From: Halorubrum rubrum
GTDB taxonomy: Archaea > Halobacteriota > Halobacteria > Halobacteriales > Haloferacaceae
Direction of reading: 5' to 3'
Length of the DNA stretch: 64,000 nt
NCBI RefSeq assembly: GCF_024494685.1
Contig: NZ_JANHDM010000002.1
Coordinates: 186,001-250,000 of the forward strand
Numbering within the stretch: the first letter of the stretch is position 1; each line of letters starts with the position of its first letter. The notes below the pieces were generated by a model. The model did not search any database. It saw only the letters and a list, made by a program, of their open reading frames with translations, and was not told the DNA's origin. The position numbers were made by a program, and so were the translations under genes. Below are positions 10,082 to 19,300 of the stretch, piece by piece.

Positions 10082-10097
10082 TTTAGGGCCACCTAAA
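10082..10097. promoter_or_regulatory. DtxR/Idr-type operator TTTAGG-N4-CCTAAA
   Basis: A perfect 6-bp inverted repeat TTTAGG GCCA CCTAAA between the divergent permease and the gluconate-dehydrogenase-like pair. It lies between TATA and start of the rightward gene and just upstream of the TATA of the leftward gene. The sequence type matches binding motifs of haloarchaeal DtxR-family iron/manganese regulators. The same motif with the same spacing recurs at 12386-12403. Confidence 0.7.
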
Positions 10098-10104
10098 AAC
10101 TTCC

Positions 10105-10686
10105 ATGGAACTGACGCGACGCGACGCGGCGGCCGCGCTGGCCGCGGTCGGCGCGACGGGCGGCGTCGCGCTCGGCGTCCGTCGAGCGGGCGACGGGGGG
10201 ACGGGCGACGACGGAAGCGCGGGCGGCGCGGACGGAGCCGCCGGCGACGGCGAAGGCGACCGGAGCCCCTCCGACGAGGCGGTCCGCGAGGCGATGGCCG
10301 CGGTCGCGACGGCGGTCTATCCGGACGCCGTCTCGGGAGTCGAGTCGTTCGTCGACGGCTTCCTCGACGGCCGGCTCGACGGGTCGGCACACGCCGAGGG
10401 GATCCGGGCGGCGGTCGCCGAACTCGAGTCGTCGGCGCGGTCGTGGTACGACGCCCCCGTCGCCGACCTGGAGACGGCCGAGCGCGACGAACTCCTGCGC
10501 GAACTCGGCGCTGACACGGCCGAGGAGGACCCGCACGGCACGACCGCGGAGCGGGTGCGGTTCTTCGTCGTCAACGAGCTTCTGATCGCGCTGTACGCCT
10601 CGCCGACCGGCGGCGAACTCGTCGGGATCGAGAACCCGCAGGGATACGCCGGCGGGGCCGAGAGCTACACGCGAGGGTCGCCGTGA
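10105..10686 (+). CDS. Gluconate 2-dehydrogenase subunit 3-like protein, TAT-exported
   Basis: 193 aa. The N-terminus ELTRRDAAAALAAVGATGG looks like a twin-arginine signal, followed by an acidic, Gly/Asp-rich linker (residues about 30-55). The remainder resembles the gluconate 2-dehydrogenase subunit 3 family, whose members partner with a flavin GMC subunit. The next gene, overlapping by 4 bases, is just such a GMC oxidoreductase, which supports the call. Expression is probably leaderless and controlled by the operator at 10082-10097. The substrate is unknown. Confidence 0.75.
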   Translation: MELTRRDAAAALAAVGATGGVALGVRRAGDGGTGDDGSAGGADGAAGDGEGDRSPSDEAVREAMAAVATAVYPDAVSGVESFVDGFLDGRLDGSAHAEGIRAAVAELESSARSWYDAPVADLETAERDELLRELGADTAEEDPHGTTAERVRFFVVNELLIALYASPTGGELVGIENPQGYAGGAESYTRGSP

Positions 10687-12341
10687 GCGGCGCGGAGAGC
10701 GTCGGGAACGAGGGGGGCGGCGGTACCGAGGGAAGCGACGGCGACGCCGTCGACCGCACCCCCGTTCCCGACGCGGACGTCTGCGTCGTCGGCGCCGGAC
10801 CGGCGGGCGCGCTCGTCGCCGACCGGCTCGCGGGCGACCACGAGGTCGTGGTGCTCGACGCGGGGCCGCGGTTCGACCCCGAAGACCGACTCGCGAGACA
10901 GGAGCGGGCGATCCGCCCGTTCTACGACCGCCCGGACGTGTGGGGCGTCGGGGGAGCGCGCGACGCTCACGAGAACGCCGGCGACTGGTTTTATCCCCTT
11001 AATCACGCCCGCGTGAAGGGGGTGGGCGGGTCGACGCTCCACTGGCAGGGGATGGTGATGCGCCTCCACGAGGACGACTTCAACTCCGGCTCGACGCGGG
11101 GGGTCGGCCCCGACTGGCCGATCGACTACGCCGACCTGCGGCCCTACTACGTGGAGGCCGAGCGCGAACTCGGCGTCGCGGGGGCCTCCGACAACCCCTA
11201 CGCGCCGCCGCGCGAGGAGCCGCACCCGATGCCCGCCTTCGAACCCTCCTACAGCGACTCGCTGTTCGCCGAGGCCTGCGAGTCGCTGGGGATCGACATG
11301 CACTCCGTGCCGAACGCGCGCAACTCCGAGCCGTACGACGACCGGTCGCCCTGCGTCGGCTACGGCACCTGCCAGCCCGTCTGCCCCTCGGGGGCCAAAT
11401 ACGACGCGACCGTCCATATCGAGCGCGCAGAGGAGCGGGGCGCGACCGTCATCGACCGCGCCCCCGTCCAGCGGCTCGAACACGACGACGACGATTCGGT
11501 CACGACGGCCGTCTACGCGACGCCCGAGGGCGAGGAGCACGGGCAGGAGGCCGACGCGTTCGTCGTCGCCGCCGGCGGCGTGGAGACGCCGCGGCTCCTC
11601 CTCCTTTCCGACTCCGACCGGTATCCCGACGGCCTCGCGAACGGGAGCGGCCACGTCGGCGAGTTCTTCATGGACCACCTGTTCGCGGGCGCGGGCGGCA
11701 CGCTCGACGAGCCGACCAGGCAGAACCACGTCGGCTTCTACACGAGCGCCTGCGATCAGTTCTACGACGAGGCCGACGAGACGCAGGCCCCCTTCAAGCT
11801 GGAGTTCTTCAACTACGCCGGCCCCTCGCCGGTCGAGATGGCGCTGTCCGGCGACGACTGGGGCGATCCGCTCTTAGACCGGCTCCGCGACGGGTACGGC
11901 GACCACGTCGCGATGGGCGGGCTCGTCGAGCAGGCCCCGGACGCCGACAGCCGCGTGACGCTCGCCGACGACCGAGTCGACGACCACGGCAATCCCGTAC
12001 CCCGGATCGAGTGGACCGTGGGCGACCGCGCGCTCGACACGATCGAGCGCGCGAACGAGATCCAGGTGGAGATATTAGAGGAGCTCGGCGCGGACGTGGG
12101 GTGGGTCGCGGGCCCGGACGCGACCGGCCCCGCCTACCACCACATGGGCACGACGCGGATGAGCGGCGATCCCGATCGGGGCGTCGTCGACGCCGACTGC
12201 CGCACCCACGACCTGGACAACTGCTGGATCGCCTCCAGCTCCGTCTTCCCCACGAGCGGCGCGATGAACCCCACGCTCACCATCGCCGCGCTCGCGCTCC
12301 GGGTCGCCGACGACGTGGACGCGCGGCTCGGCGAGGCGTGA
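10683..12341 (+). CDS. GMC-family FAD oxidoreductase (sugar/alcohol dehydrogenase type)
   Basis: 552 aa starting at GTG 10683, overlapping the preceding stop (GTGA). The FAD-binding motif CVVGAGPAGALVADRL lies near residue 30. In the middle CVGYGTCQPVCPSGAKYDA is the Cys-rich segment found in membrane-type gluconate/sorbose dehydrogenase flavin subunits. The C-terminal GMC signature is NCWIASSSVFPTSGAMNPT, with the catalytic-type His in YHHMGTTRM. With the preceding gene it forms a two-subunit extracytoplasmic dehydrogenase. The electron acceptor and substrate cannot be read from the sequence. Confidence 0.88.
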   Translation: MSGAESVGNEGGGGTEGSDGDAVDRTPVPDADVCVVGAGPAGALVADRLAGDHEVVVLDAGPRFDPEDRLARQERAIRPFYDRPDVWGVGGARDAHENAGDWFYPLNHARVKGVGGSTLHWQGMVMRLHEDDFNSGSTRGVGPDWPIDYADLRPYYVEAERELGVAGASDNPYAPPREEPHPMPAFEPSYSDSLFAEACESLGIDMHSVPNARNSEPYDDRSPCVGYGTCQPVCPSGAKYDATVHIERAEERGATVIDRAPVQRLEHDDDDSVTTAVYATPEGEEHGQEADAFVVAAGGVETPRLLLLSDSDRYPDGLANGSGHVGEFFMDHLFAGAGGTLDEPTRQNHVGFYTSACDQFYDEADETQAPFKLEFFNYAGPSPVEMALSGDDWGDPLLDRLRDGYGDHVAMGGLVEQAPDADSRVTLADDRVDDHGNPVPRIEWTVGDRALDTIERANEIQVEILEELGADVGWVAGPDATGPAYHHMGTTRMSGDPDRGVVDADCRTHDLDNCWIASSSVFPTSGAMNPTLTIAALALRVADDVDARLGEA

Positions 12342-12385
12342 GGCGGCCGCGTCGCTCTCGGGCGTGTCACGCCGACTCGCGATTG

Positions 12386-12403
12386 TTTTAGGTAAACCTA
12401 AAA
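12386..12403. promoter_or_regulatory. Second DtxR/Idr-type operator
   Basis: TTTTAGGTAAACCTAAAA has perfect 8-bp arms around a 2-bp centre. It contains the same TTTAGG-N4-CCTAAA core as the site at 10082-10097. It lies 32 bp upstream of the glycosyltransferase start codon at 12435, where it would cover the promoter. Confidence 0.7.
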
Positions 12404-12434
12404 ATTCAAGTGGGTGCGACGTGAGGTGCGGGTA

Positions 12435-13295
12435 ATGAGCGACTCAGCGCACACGACGAACGGGGCCGCGAGCGCGTTCGACGCGGACGCGACCGACGAT
12501 GCGGGTTCGACCGACGACGCGGACTCGATCGACGATGCGGGTTCGACCGACGACGCGAACTCGATCGACGGAACGGACGCGGCCGACGGGGCGGCGAGCG
12601 CCGACGCCGACGAGTACACCTTCGACGACCTGAGCGTCGTGATGGGCACGTACAACGAGGCGGAGGCGATCGGGACCGTCCTCTCCGACATCGACGAGGT
12701 CACCGACGGCCGCGCGGAGGTCGTCTGCGTCGACGGCTCCTCGGACCGCACGCCGGAGATCGCCCGCGAGCACGGCGCGCGCGTCATCGAACAGGAGCCC
12801 CAGGGGTACGGCGTGGCGGTGCGCGAGGCGATCCTCGCGCCCGACCGCCCGGTGGTCGTCACGACCGACTGCGACGACACCTACCCGATGGAGGCGTTGC
12901 CGGCGTTCCTCACGGAGATCAACGACGGCGCGGACGTGGTGAGCGGCGATCGGCTCTACCACGGCGCGAAGGCGATGCCGGCGTTCAACCGCCTCGGCAA
13001 CCACGCGTTCGCGGCGGTCGCGAGCCTGCTCATGGGCGAGCGCGTCCACGACACCACCACCGGGATGCGCGCGTACCGCCGCGAGGTCGTCGAGGGGATC
13101 GGCTGGACGGAGAACACCGGCCTCTCCGCCGAGCTCCTGATCCGCCCGCTGATGCGCGGCCACGACGTGCGCGAGCGCCCGATCCGGTACGCGGAGCGCC
13201 TCGGCGAGACGAAGCTCGATCCGATCGGCGGCGGGGCCGCCATCGCGAAGTCGATCGTCACCGTCTGCCTCGAAGAGCAGCTCCGGCGGTTCTGA
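12435..13295 (+). CDS. Family 2 glycosyltransferase, dolichyl-phosphate hexose transferase type
   Basis: 286 aa, from ATG 12435 (MSDSAHTTNG); an upstream GTG at 12414 is less likely. Residues 15-60 are an acidic low-complexity tail built from 12-residue repeats. The catalytic GT-A domain starts at LSVVMGTYNEAEAIG, with CVDGSSDRTPEIA and the metal-binding TTDCDDTYPM. The C-terminus has no membrane segments. The family transfers a sugar from a nucleotide donor to dolichol phosphate at the membrane; similarity to AglJ-type enzymes is my impression only. The operator 12386-12403 suggests metal-dependent control, unusual for a glycosylation gene. Confidence 0.8.
   Translation: MSDSAHTTNGAASAFDADATDDAGSTDDADSIDDAGSTDDANSIDGTDAADGAASADADEYTFDDLSVVMGTYNEAEAIGTVLSDIDEVTDGRAEVVCVDGSSDRTPEIAREHGARVIEQEPQGYGVAVREAILAPDRPVVVTTDCDDTYPMEALPAFLTEINDGADVVSGDRLYHGAKAMPAFNRLGNHAFAAVASLLMGERVHDTTTGMRAYRREVVEGIGWTENTGLSAELLIRPLMRGHDVRERPIRYAERLGETKLDPIGGGAAIAKSIVTVCLEEQLRRF
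12495..12566 (+). repeat. Two tandem 36-bp coding repeats
   Basis: Units 12495-12530 and 12531-12566 differ by a single base (G to A at the 28th position). They encode DDAGSTDDADSI followed by DDAGSTDDANSI in the N-terminal tail of the glycosyltransferase. A degenerate third unit follows. This is a recent in-frame duplication, likely to vary in number between strains. Confidence 0.85.
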
Positions 13296-13453
13296 CGGGA
13301 CGACCTCGACTCTAAACCGGACGGCGGTCCACACACGGTGGGCATCCAGGACCGCCGCCGGCGGCGTATTTCGCAACCGGGAACGACGCGCTCGTTCGAA
13401 ACCGACGGGCGATCGTTCACCGCGGTCGCGTTCGCTTCGCAGTATCGGCCGAT

Positions 13454-14008
13454 CTATCCGTCCTCGTCGCTCGGGACCGCGGCCAGCGCGTCCTCGACGA
13501 CCCGGAGCGCCGTCGCGCCGTCGCGCCTACCGACGACCGCGACGAGCGAGCCGTCGTCGTCCCCCGCGACCGCGACGCCCGCGGCCGCGACCGCGACGCC
13601 GACCGCGTCGAGCCGGGAGAGCGCGGCCGCCAGCGCGGCAGCGTCGACCTCGCCGGTCGCGAGCAGCGCGGTGTGCGAGCCGTCCGGGACGACCGCCGCG
13701 CCGCCGACTCGAAGCAGCGACTCGCCGTCGTCGCCGTCGCCGCCCGCTCCACCCGCCTCGTCGTCGGTCACGACCCCGACGCCGCTCCGCATCGTGACGC
13801 TCGCGGTTCGGGCCGCGGTCGCGTACGCCGGGAGGTCCTCGCGGAACCGGCGGAGCGCGGTCGCGACCGCGTCCTCGTCGCCGTCGAGGTCGGTCGACTC
13901 GACGAGCCACGCGGCGGCCGCGCTGTGGTTCAGGACTCCCGCGCGGAGCGCGTCGAGGAGGAAGGGATGGTCCCGGACCGCCTCGCGGGTGTCGGCTGCC
14001 AGCGACAT
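13454..14008 (-). CDS. Haloarchaeal conserved protein of unknown function (DUF7523-like)
   Basis: 184 aa from ATG 14008 (MSLAADTREAVRDHPF); an in-frame ATG at 14035 would add nine residues. The N-terminal half (RAGVLNHSAAAAWLVEST, then a predicted ACT-like alternation) is typical of a small haloarchaeal family whose members begin MSLAAETR. The C-terminal half has two beta-alpha repeats (LLRVGGAAVVPDGSHTALLA; VGVAVAAAGVAVAGDDDGS). No catalytic motif and no signal peptide are visible. The assignment to a named DUF is from memory and uncertain. Confidence 0.7.
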   Translation of the reverse strand: MSLAADTREAVRDHPFLLDALRAGVLNHSAAAAWLVESTDLDGDEDAVATALRRFREDLPAYATAARTASVTMRSGVGVVTDDEAGGAGGDGDDGESLLRVGGAAVVPDGSHTALLATGEVDAAALAAALSRLDAVGVAVAAAGVAVAGDDDGSLVAVVGRRDGATALRVVEDALAAVPSDEDG

Positions 14009-14046
14009 GCTCGCTTCTGTGCGAGCGGTCGACATGTCGGTTTCGG

Positions 14047-14094
14047 TCGGCGTGCGCCGGGGTCGGCGTGCGCCGGGGTCGGCGTGCGCCGGGG
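14047..14094 (+). repeat. Three perfect tandem copies of a 16-bp unit
   Basis: The unit TCGGCGTGCGCCGGGG is repeated exactly at 14047-14062, 14063-14078 and 14079-14094. Each unit holds a small palindrome (CGGCG-TG-CGCCG). It lies in the 188-bp gap between the divergent starts of the 184-aa protein and cbiX. It is too short and without spacers to be a CRISPR. Confidence 0.9.
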
Positions 14095-14196
14095 TCGGTC
14101 GGCGCGCGACCGTCCCGCTCCGGACCGTTCGCCTGAGCGTTCCCACGCCCTCGCAGCCTCCGAAGTCCCTAAGAGCGGCGCGCCCCCAGATCGGGT

Positions 14197-15066
14197 ATGC
14201 AGTCGCTCGTCATCGTCGCGCACGGCTCCCACCTCAACCCGGAATCGAGCGCGCCGACCTACGCACACGCCGACACGATCCGCGCGTCCGGGGCGTTCGA
14301 CGAGGTGAAGACCGGGTTCTGGAAGGAGGAACCGCACTTCCGGGAGGTGCTCCGCACCGTCGAGGGCGACGAGGTGTACGTCGTCCCGCTTTTCGTCTCC
14401 GAGGGCTACTTCACCGAACAGGTGATCCCCCGCGAGCTTCGACTGGAGGGGTGGGACGTCTCCGAGTGGGACTCCGACGGCCTCTCCGCGGACCAGGCCA
14501 CGCTCGTCGCCGAGGACGTCGACCGCGAGGTCCACTACTGCGGCCCCGTCGGCACCCACCGCGCGATGACGGACGTGATCGTCCGGCGCGCGGAGTCGGT
14601 CACCGGCGACTCCGACGTGGGCGAGGGATTTGGGCTGGCGGTCGTCGGCCACGGTACCGAGCGCAACGAGAACTCGGCGAAGGCGATCGAGTACCACGCC
14701 GACCGGATCGCGGAACGCGATCGCTTCGACGAGGTGGAGGCGCTCTACATGGACGAGGACCCCGAAGTCGACGACCTCCCGGAGTACTTCGAGAGCGACG
14801 ACGTCGTCTTGGTCCCGCTCTTCATCGCCGACGGCTACCACACCCAGGAGGACATCCCGGAGGACGTGGGGCTCTGTGAGGACCACACGGAGGGCTACGA
14901 CGTGCCGACCGCGGTCGACGGCACCCGGATCTGGTACGCCGGCGCGGTGGGCACCGAACCCCTCATGGCCGACGTGATCTTGGAGCGCGCGGCGGACGCC
15001 GGGGCCGACCTCGGCGACGCGCTCGCGACCGTGCGTGAAACCACTCGCGTCGCCGCGGGGGACTGA
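14197..15066 (+). CDS. cbiX: CbiX-type sirohydrochlorin cobaltochelatase, two CbiX domains
   Basis: 289 aa. Both halves have the chelatase fold with an N-terminal metal-ligand His: LVIVAHGSHLNPES at residue 10 and AVVGHGTERNENS in the middle. Bacterial long CbiX proteins have the same two-domain build, while many archaeal CbiXS are single-domain. The reaction is Co(II) or Fe/Ni insertion into sirohydrochlorin for cobalamin or sirohaem-type tetrapyrroles. It is followed after 2 bp by a DR2241-family gene, a known haloarchaeal pairing. Confidence 0.88.
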   Translation: MQSLVIVAHGSHLNPESSAPTYAHADTIRASGAFDEVKTGFWKEEPHFREVLRTVEGDEVYVVPLFVSEGYFTEQVIPRELRLEGWDVSEWDSDGLSADQATLVAEDVDREVHYCGPVGTHRAMTDVIVRRAESVTGDSDVGEGFGLAVVGHGTERNENSAKAIEYHADRIAERDRFDEVEALYMDEDPEVDDLPEYFESDDVVLVPLFIADGYHTQEDIPEDVGLCEDHTEGYDVPTAVDGTRIWYAGAVGTEPLMADVILERAADAGADLGDALATVRETTRVAAGD

Positions 15067-15068
15067 TC

Positions 15069-16277
15069 GTGGCGGACTCCACTCCTACCGCGTCCGAGGC
15101 CGCTGCAACCGGAGACGACCCCGACGTCCCCGATATCGACCTCCCGAGCGACGCCTTCGACGCGGTGCTCGACGAACTCGGCGATCCCGACGACCCCGAC
15201 GACGAGCTCCGGTTCGAGGGGTTCACGGTCGCCGTCTCGGGCGACGGTCGCGCCGGCGACGCCGACGCCCGCTACGTCCTCGACCCGGCCGGCGACGATC
15301 CCCGAACGGGTCTGAGCGAGCGCGACCTCCACGCGGCGCTCGCCGAGCGCGCGGCCGCCGTCACCGACTGGTACGTCTTCGAGCGCGTCGTCGGCGAGTT
15401 CGGCCCCCGGCGCGCGTTCCTGCGGTGGATCGAGGACGCCGACGGTGCGACCGTGGCCGCCCGGTACGCCGCGCTCGCGGCGGGGGTAGAGCGCGCGTGG
15501 GGGCAGCTCCGGATCACCGCCCGCGTCACCGACCGCGGCGAGCGCCGGTACGAGGTGCGCCACGAGGCCGACGCGGGCGTCCCCCGCGAGGAGCTGACCG
15601 TCCACGACGACCCGCTCGACGCCCGCGACATCGTCAAACTCGACGAGCGGGGACGCTACCGGCCGCTGAAGACCGCGCCCACGCTGCGCGGCGGGTGGAT
15701 CTTCCCCGACGTGGGGCCGAAGGCGGTCTACGAGACGGTCGAGACGATCTATCCGGCCACGATCGCCAACTGGCACCGCGAGCGCGAGGGCGAACTCGAC
15801 GTGAGCCACTGGCGCGAGACGATGGAGCGGCAGTCCGGCATCTACGGCGTGATCCGGACGTGGGACCGCGGTGAGGGATACGAGCACGTGAACTGGGTCG
15901 CCGAGGCCTGCTGTGACGACTCGCAGTGTCTGAAACGCCGGGAGTGGGAGTACGACGACGAGACCGACCTCGACGTCGACGGCGGCGACGGCGTCTTCCC
16001 CTGCCGGGAGCCGTGTTCGGTCGTCGTGAGCGCCGCCCGCAAGTGGACGCGCCTTGAGAGCGAGCAGTCCAGAACGTACGCGTTCGAGCTCACGCCGAGC
16101 GAGAAGGAGCAGCTCGAGGCGATCGTCGACGCGGTCGCGGACGGCCGGATCGACGAGATCCGCGAGGCGGACACGAAGGAGGGGGCGAACCGCTACCGCG
16201 CCCGGTTCCTCCGCGCGAAGCTGTTCGACGAGGACGGGAACCTCGGCGGCGTGCCGACCGACCCCGACGACGAGTAG
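15069..16277 (+). CDS. DR2241 family protein (probable Fe-S protein linked to CbiX)
   Basis: 402 aa starting at GTG 15069. The N-terminal 25 residues are acidic. Four or more clustered cysteines (ACCDDSQCLKRREWEYDD and later FPCREPCS) suggest an iron-sulfur or metal site in residues about 275-320. The family was named after a Deinococcus protein and is linked with CbiX-like genes; its biochemical role is not established. Tight spacing after cbiX indicates an operon and a role in tetrapyrrole metal insertion or handling. Confidence 0.75.
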   Translation: MADSTPTASEAAATGDDPDVPDIDLPSDAFDAVLDELGDPDDPDDELRFEGFTVAVSGDGRAGDADARYVLDPAGDDPRTGLSERDLHAALAERAAAVTDWYVFERVVGEFGPRRAFLRWIEDADGATVAARYAALAAGVERAWGQLRITARVTDRGERRYEVRHEADAGVPREELTVHDDPLDARDIVKLDERGRYRPLKTAPTLRGGWIFPDVGPKAVYETVETIYPATIANWHREREGELDVSHWRETMERQSGIYGVIRTWDRGEGYEHVNWVAEACCDDSQCLKRREWEYDDETDLDVDGGDGVFPCREPCSVVVSAARKWTRLESEQSRTYAFELTPSEKEQLEAIVDAVADGRIDEIREADTKEGANRYRARFLRAKLFDEDGNLGGVPTDPDDE

Positions 16278-16345
16278 CCGCGAGTTCGCCGCGAGTTCGT
16301 CGCAGTCGGGTCGCCGTCGCTACATCGCCGTCGACCCGCGGCCGC

Positions 16346-19300
16346 TCACATGAAGTCGGCGATGCCCGACTGCTTGTTGGTGTCGTCTTCGAAGATCGAC
16401 TCCAGGGCGTCCTCGAGCACGTACAGCCGCTGTTTGGTGTAGGGCCGGCAGCCGAACCGCTCCGCGACCTCGATGGCGGTGTCGACGTACTTGCTCACGG
16501 ATCCCTCGTGGACGGTGAGGTTCACCCGGCCGCCGCACTCCCGGCAGTCGCCCGAGAGGGGCATCCGCCGGTACTTCTCGCCGCAGTCGAGACACCGCGT
16601 CTCCTGGCGCGAGAACGCCCGCAGGTTCCCGATGATGTCCGGCAGGAAGTGGTACTCGATGACGCGTTCCGCCACGTCCGTCTCGTCGACCGCGCGGACC
16701 TTCCGGGCCAGCTCCAGTTGGGCGTCCATCTTCTCCATCATGTCGCCGAGCGTCTTGTACGCCGAGAGGTCCGGCCCCATCGCGATGTCGGTCGTGTCGT
16801 GGGTGTGGTCGAACCCGCGGTACTCGTCGTCGGTGCCGAGCGTGTCCTCGCCCAGTTGGATCCGCTCTTCGACCGCCCCCGGATCCGCCATCTCGCGGGT
16901 CGCCTCGTAGAACGCCAGCGGGTACCGCCGCACGACGTCCATGTTGTGCGCCTCGTCGTCGATCTCCGAGGGGTCGATCCGCGAGGACATCACGAGCGGC
17001 GCGTCCATGCGACCGCCGCGCTGGTCCGGCAGAAACGTCTTCGAGAAGTTGAGAAGCCCGTCCATGAGCAGCATCACGCAATCCTCGTCACCATCACATT
17101 GATCTGCTGATATATCATTTGCTATTAACGAATGGGTCTCCTCCACGGTGAGACAGTAGACGTGATCGGTGTCACTCTCGACAAACTCGATCTCTCTAAT
17201 ACTATCTAGTAGGTAGTCACCGGATCCACCGTCCGAAGCGACAGACGTACCCGGTTTGATCGATGAGACATTCGTCTCCAGTCGATCCTCCTTTCTGGTG
17301 AGGTGGAATCCGGCCACCTCGGAGAAGCGTACGGCTTCGCGCGAGGAAATGACAATGATGTACGCCTGCGAAGTGAGACGAGTGTCGGTCTCATCGTAGA
17401 AGTCCGGGAACTTATCTTGGAGTTGAGCGCGCTTCGGTCGGTCAATTTTCGCGTGGATGTCGAGTCGTCTCAGAAGCCCGATCAGGTCCTCACGAAGTTC
17501 TTCGCTTATTGTGGTTGCCGTGATGCGAAGTGATCCCTTGGCCACGCTGCCATCGCCGCTGAAGTACCCGCTCAGGTACGCACCGACGACCTCGTCAGAT
17601 GCATCGAATATTTGATCGGGGACGCGTTTCGTATGCGCGTACACACCGGCATCGAGTACCGAGTCGAAGAACGCACGCAACAGGCGACCGGAGACGGTCA
17701 CTTTCGCGTGATTCTCTTCGTACGGATCGACACCGAACTCCTCCCGCAGAACGTCGACGAAGAACTCTCGCGCTTCCGACTCGGTTCCACAGATCGTCGT
17801 TTGGTGAATGGTGCCCTTCGGTGTCTCCTGTTCGCGAGCGAATCCCTCGGCCGCGTAGTAGCCGAGCAACGTCGTGACGCGCCGGTTGAGCTCGACGATC
17901 CGGTTGATCTCAGTGCGGTCACGTTTCATCCCGAGCGTCACGTCTTCCGGGACGAACTCGAGCAGTTCGTCGAGCGAGGAGAAACACCGCTGAAGATACG
18001 ACGCGGGGAAACTCTCGCGGTACAGGTAGTTACTCAGCGTCTTCTTGTTCGTCTCGAACACTTCGGTCATACTCTGGAGCGGGTAGAACCGTCCCTCCCA
18101 GTCGTCGGCGAACGCGTCCTCGAAGAGTTCGTACAGCCGATCCTTGTCCAACCCTGTTATCATGAGGCGGTCGGTCGGAACCGCTTCGGATCGAATGAAC
18201 TCGGCGAGCAGATCGAACCGACGTGAACTCCGATCGCCGTCGTCGTTCCCGACCGAATCGGGGATGACCAGCTCGTCGGTCGTATCGAGGTCTCGCGCTT
18301 CGACACCGACGATCGAGTCCTCCTCTACGTCGTACACGTGGACTCCGTGATCCGGGGTGACGGTTATCGATCGTCCGGAGTCAGTCCGAACCCGTACGAG
18401 GTGATCCGGCGCTTCGTGTTTACTGACCGCTTCCACCGGACGAGAGACTCGATCCCCGTCGGCGGTCAAGGCGGGAACGTACAGATCTCCATCGACGTCC
18501 TCCAGCTTGCCGACTGCAGTTCCGAAGTCGTCGAATTCGACATCGGATCGATCGAGATACGTCTCGACGAACGCCTCGATCTCGTCGTATCGGAGGCGAC
18601 CGGTCTCGTCCTCGTACCAGATCTTCGTCTCCGGGTGGAAGCAGTTCCGACGTTTCGCGGCGTGAAAGTACGGATGCGCGTAGCCGACCGCGGCCGAGGT
18701 GAACCCCACGACCCGGCCGACGGTCGCGGCGCTCGTGTGCGGGGCCATCCCGAAGACGAGCTCGCCGACGAGGTCGTCGCGCTCGTTGACCTCGTAGAAG
18801 CGCGGGAGGTCGTAGAACTGCGCGAGGAGGTCGTCGACGAAGTCGGCGGTCCGTAGCATGTGTTCGGCCGCGCCGTCCGAGAGCACGACGTCCTGGACTT
18901 TGAGCTCGACGAGCTGGTCGTCGTGACGCAGCGGGTCGCCGTCGATGTCGGTCTCGTACCCCAGCTCCCGGAAGTGGTCGGCGGTGACGTCGAGCTCCTC
19001 GGGGCGGACCGACGTGACCGGGAGGTCGGTCATGTCGTACCGGACCGTCCCGTCCTTGAACGAGGTGACGCCGTTCTTCGCGCGTAAGATCCCCTTCTCG
19101 ATGGGTTCGGGCGTCTTGTTCGTCGAGGTGAGCCCCTGGACCCCTTTGAGGATCTCGAAGGCGGACTCGCGCTCGCCGACCGATTCGAGCGCCGAGCGGT
19201 AGGCGTCGTTGAGGTCGACCTCCTGGTAGGTCGCCGCTGTGACCTCCCACTCACAGCGCGGGCACTCGATTCGCCCGGCCTCGTCGGGCTCGCAGACGGT

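Noticed and set aside
14047-14094. CRISPR-like repeat
   Set aside because: The three units are directly contiguous, without spacers, and no cas gene is present.
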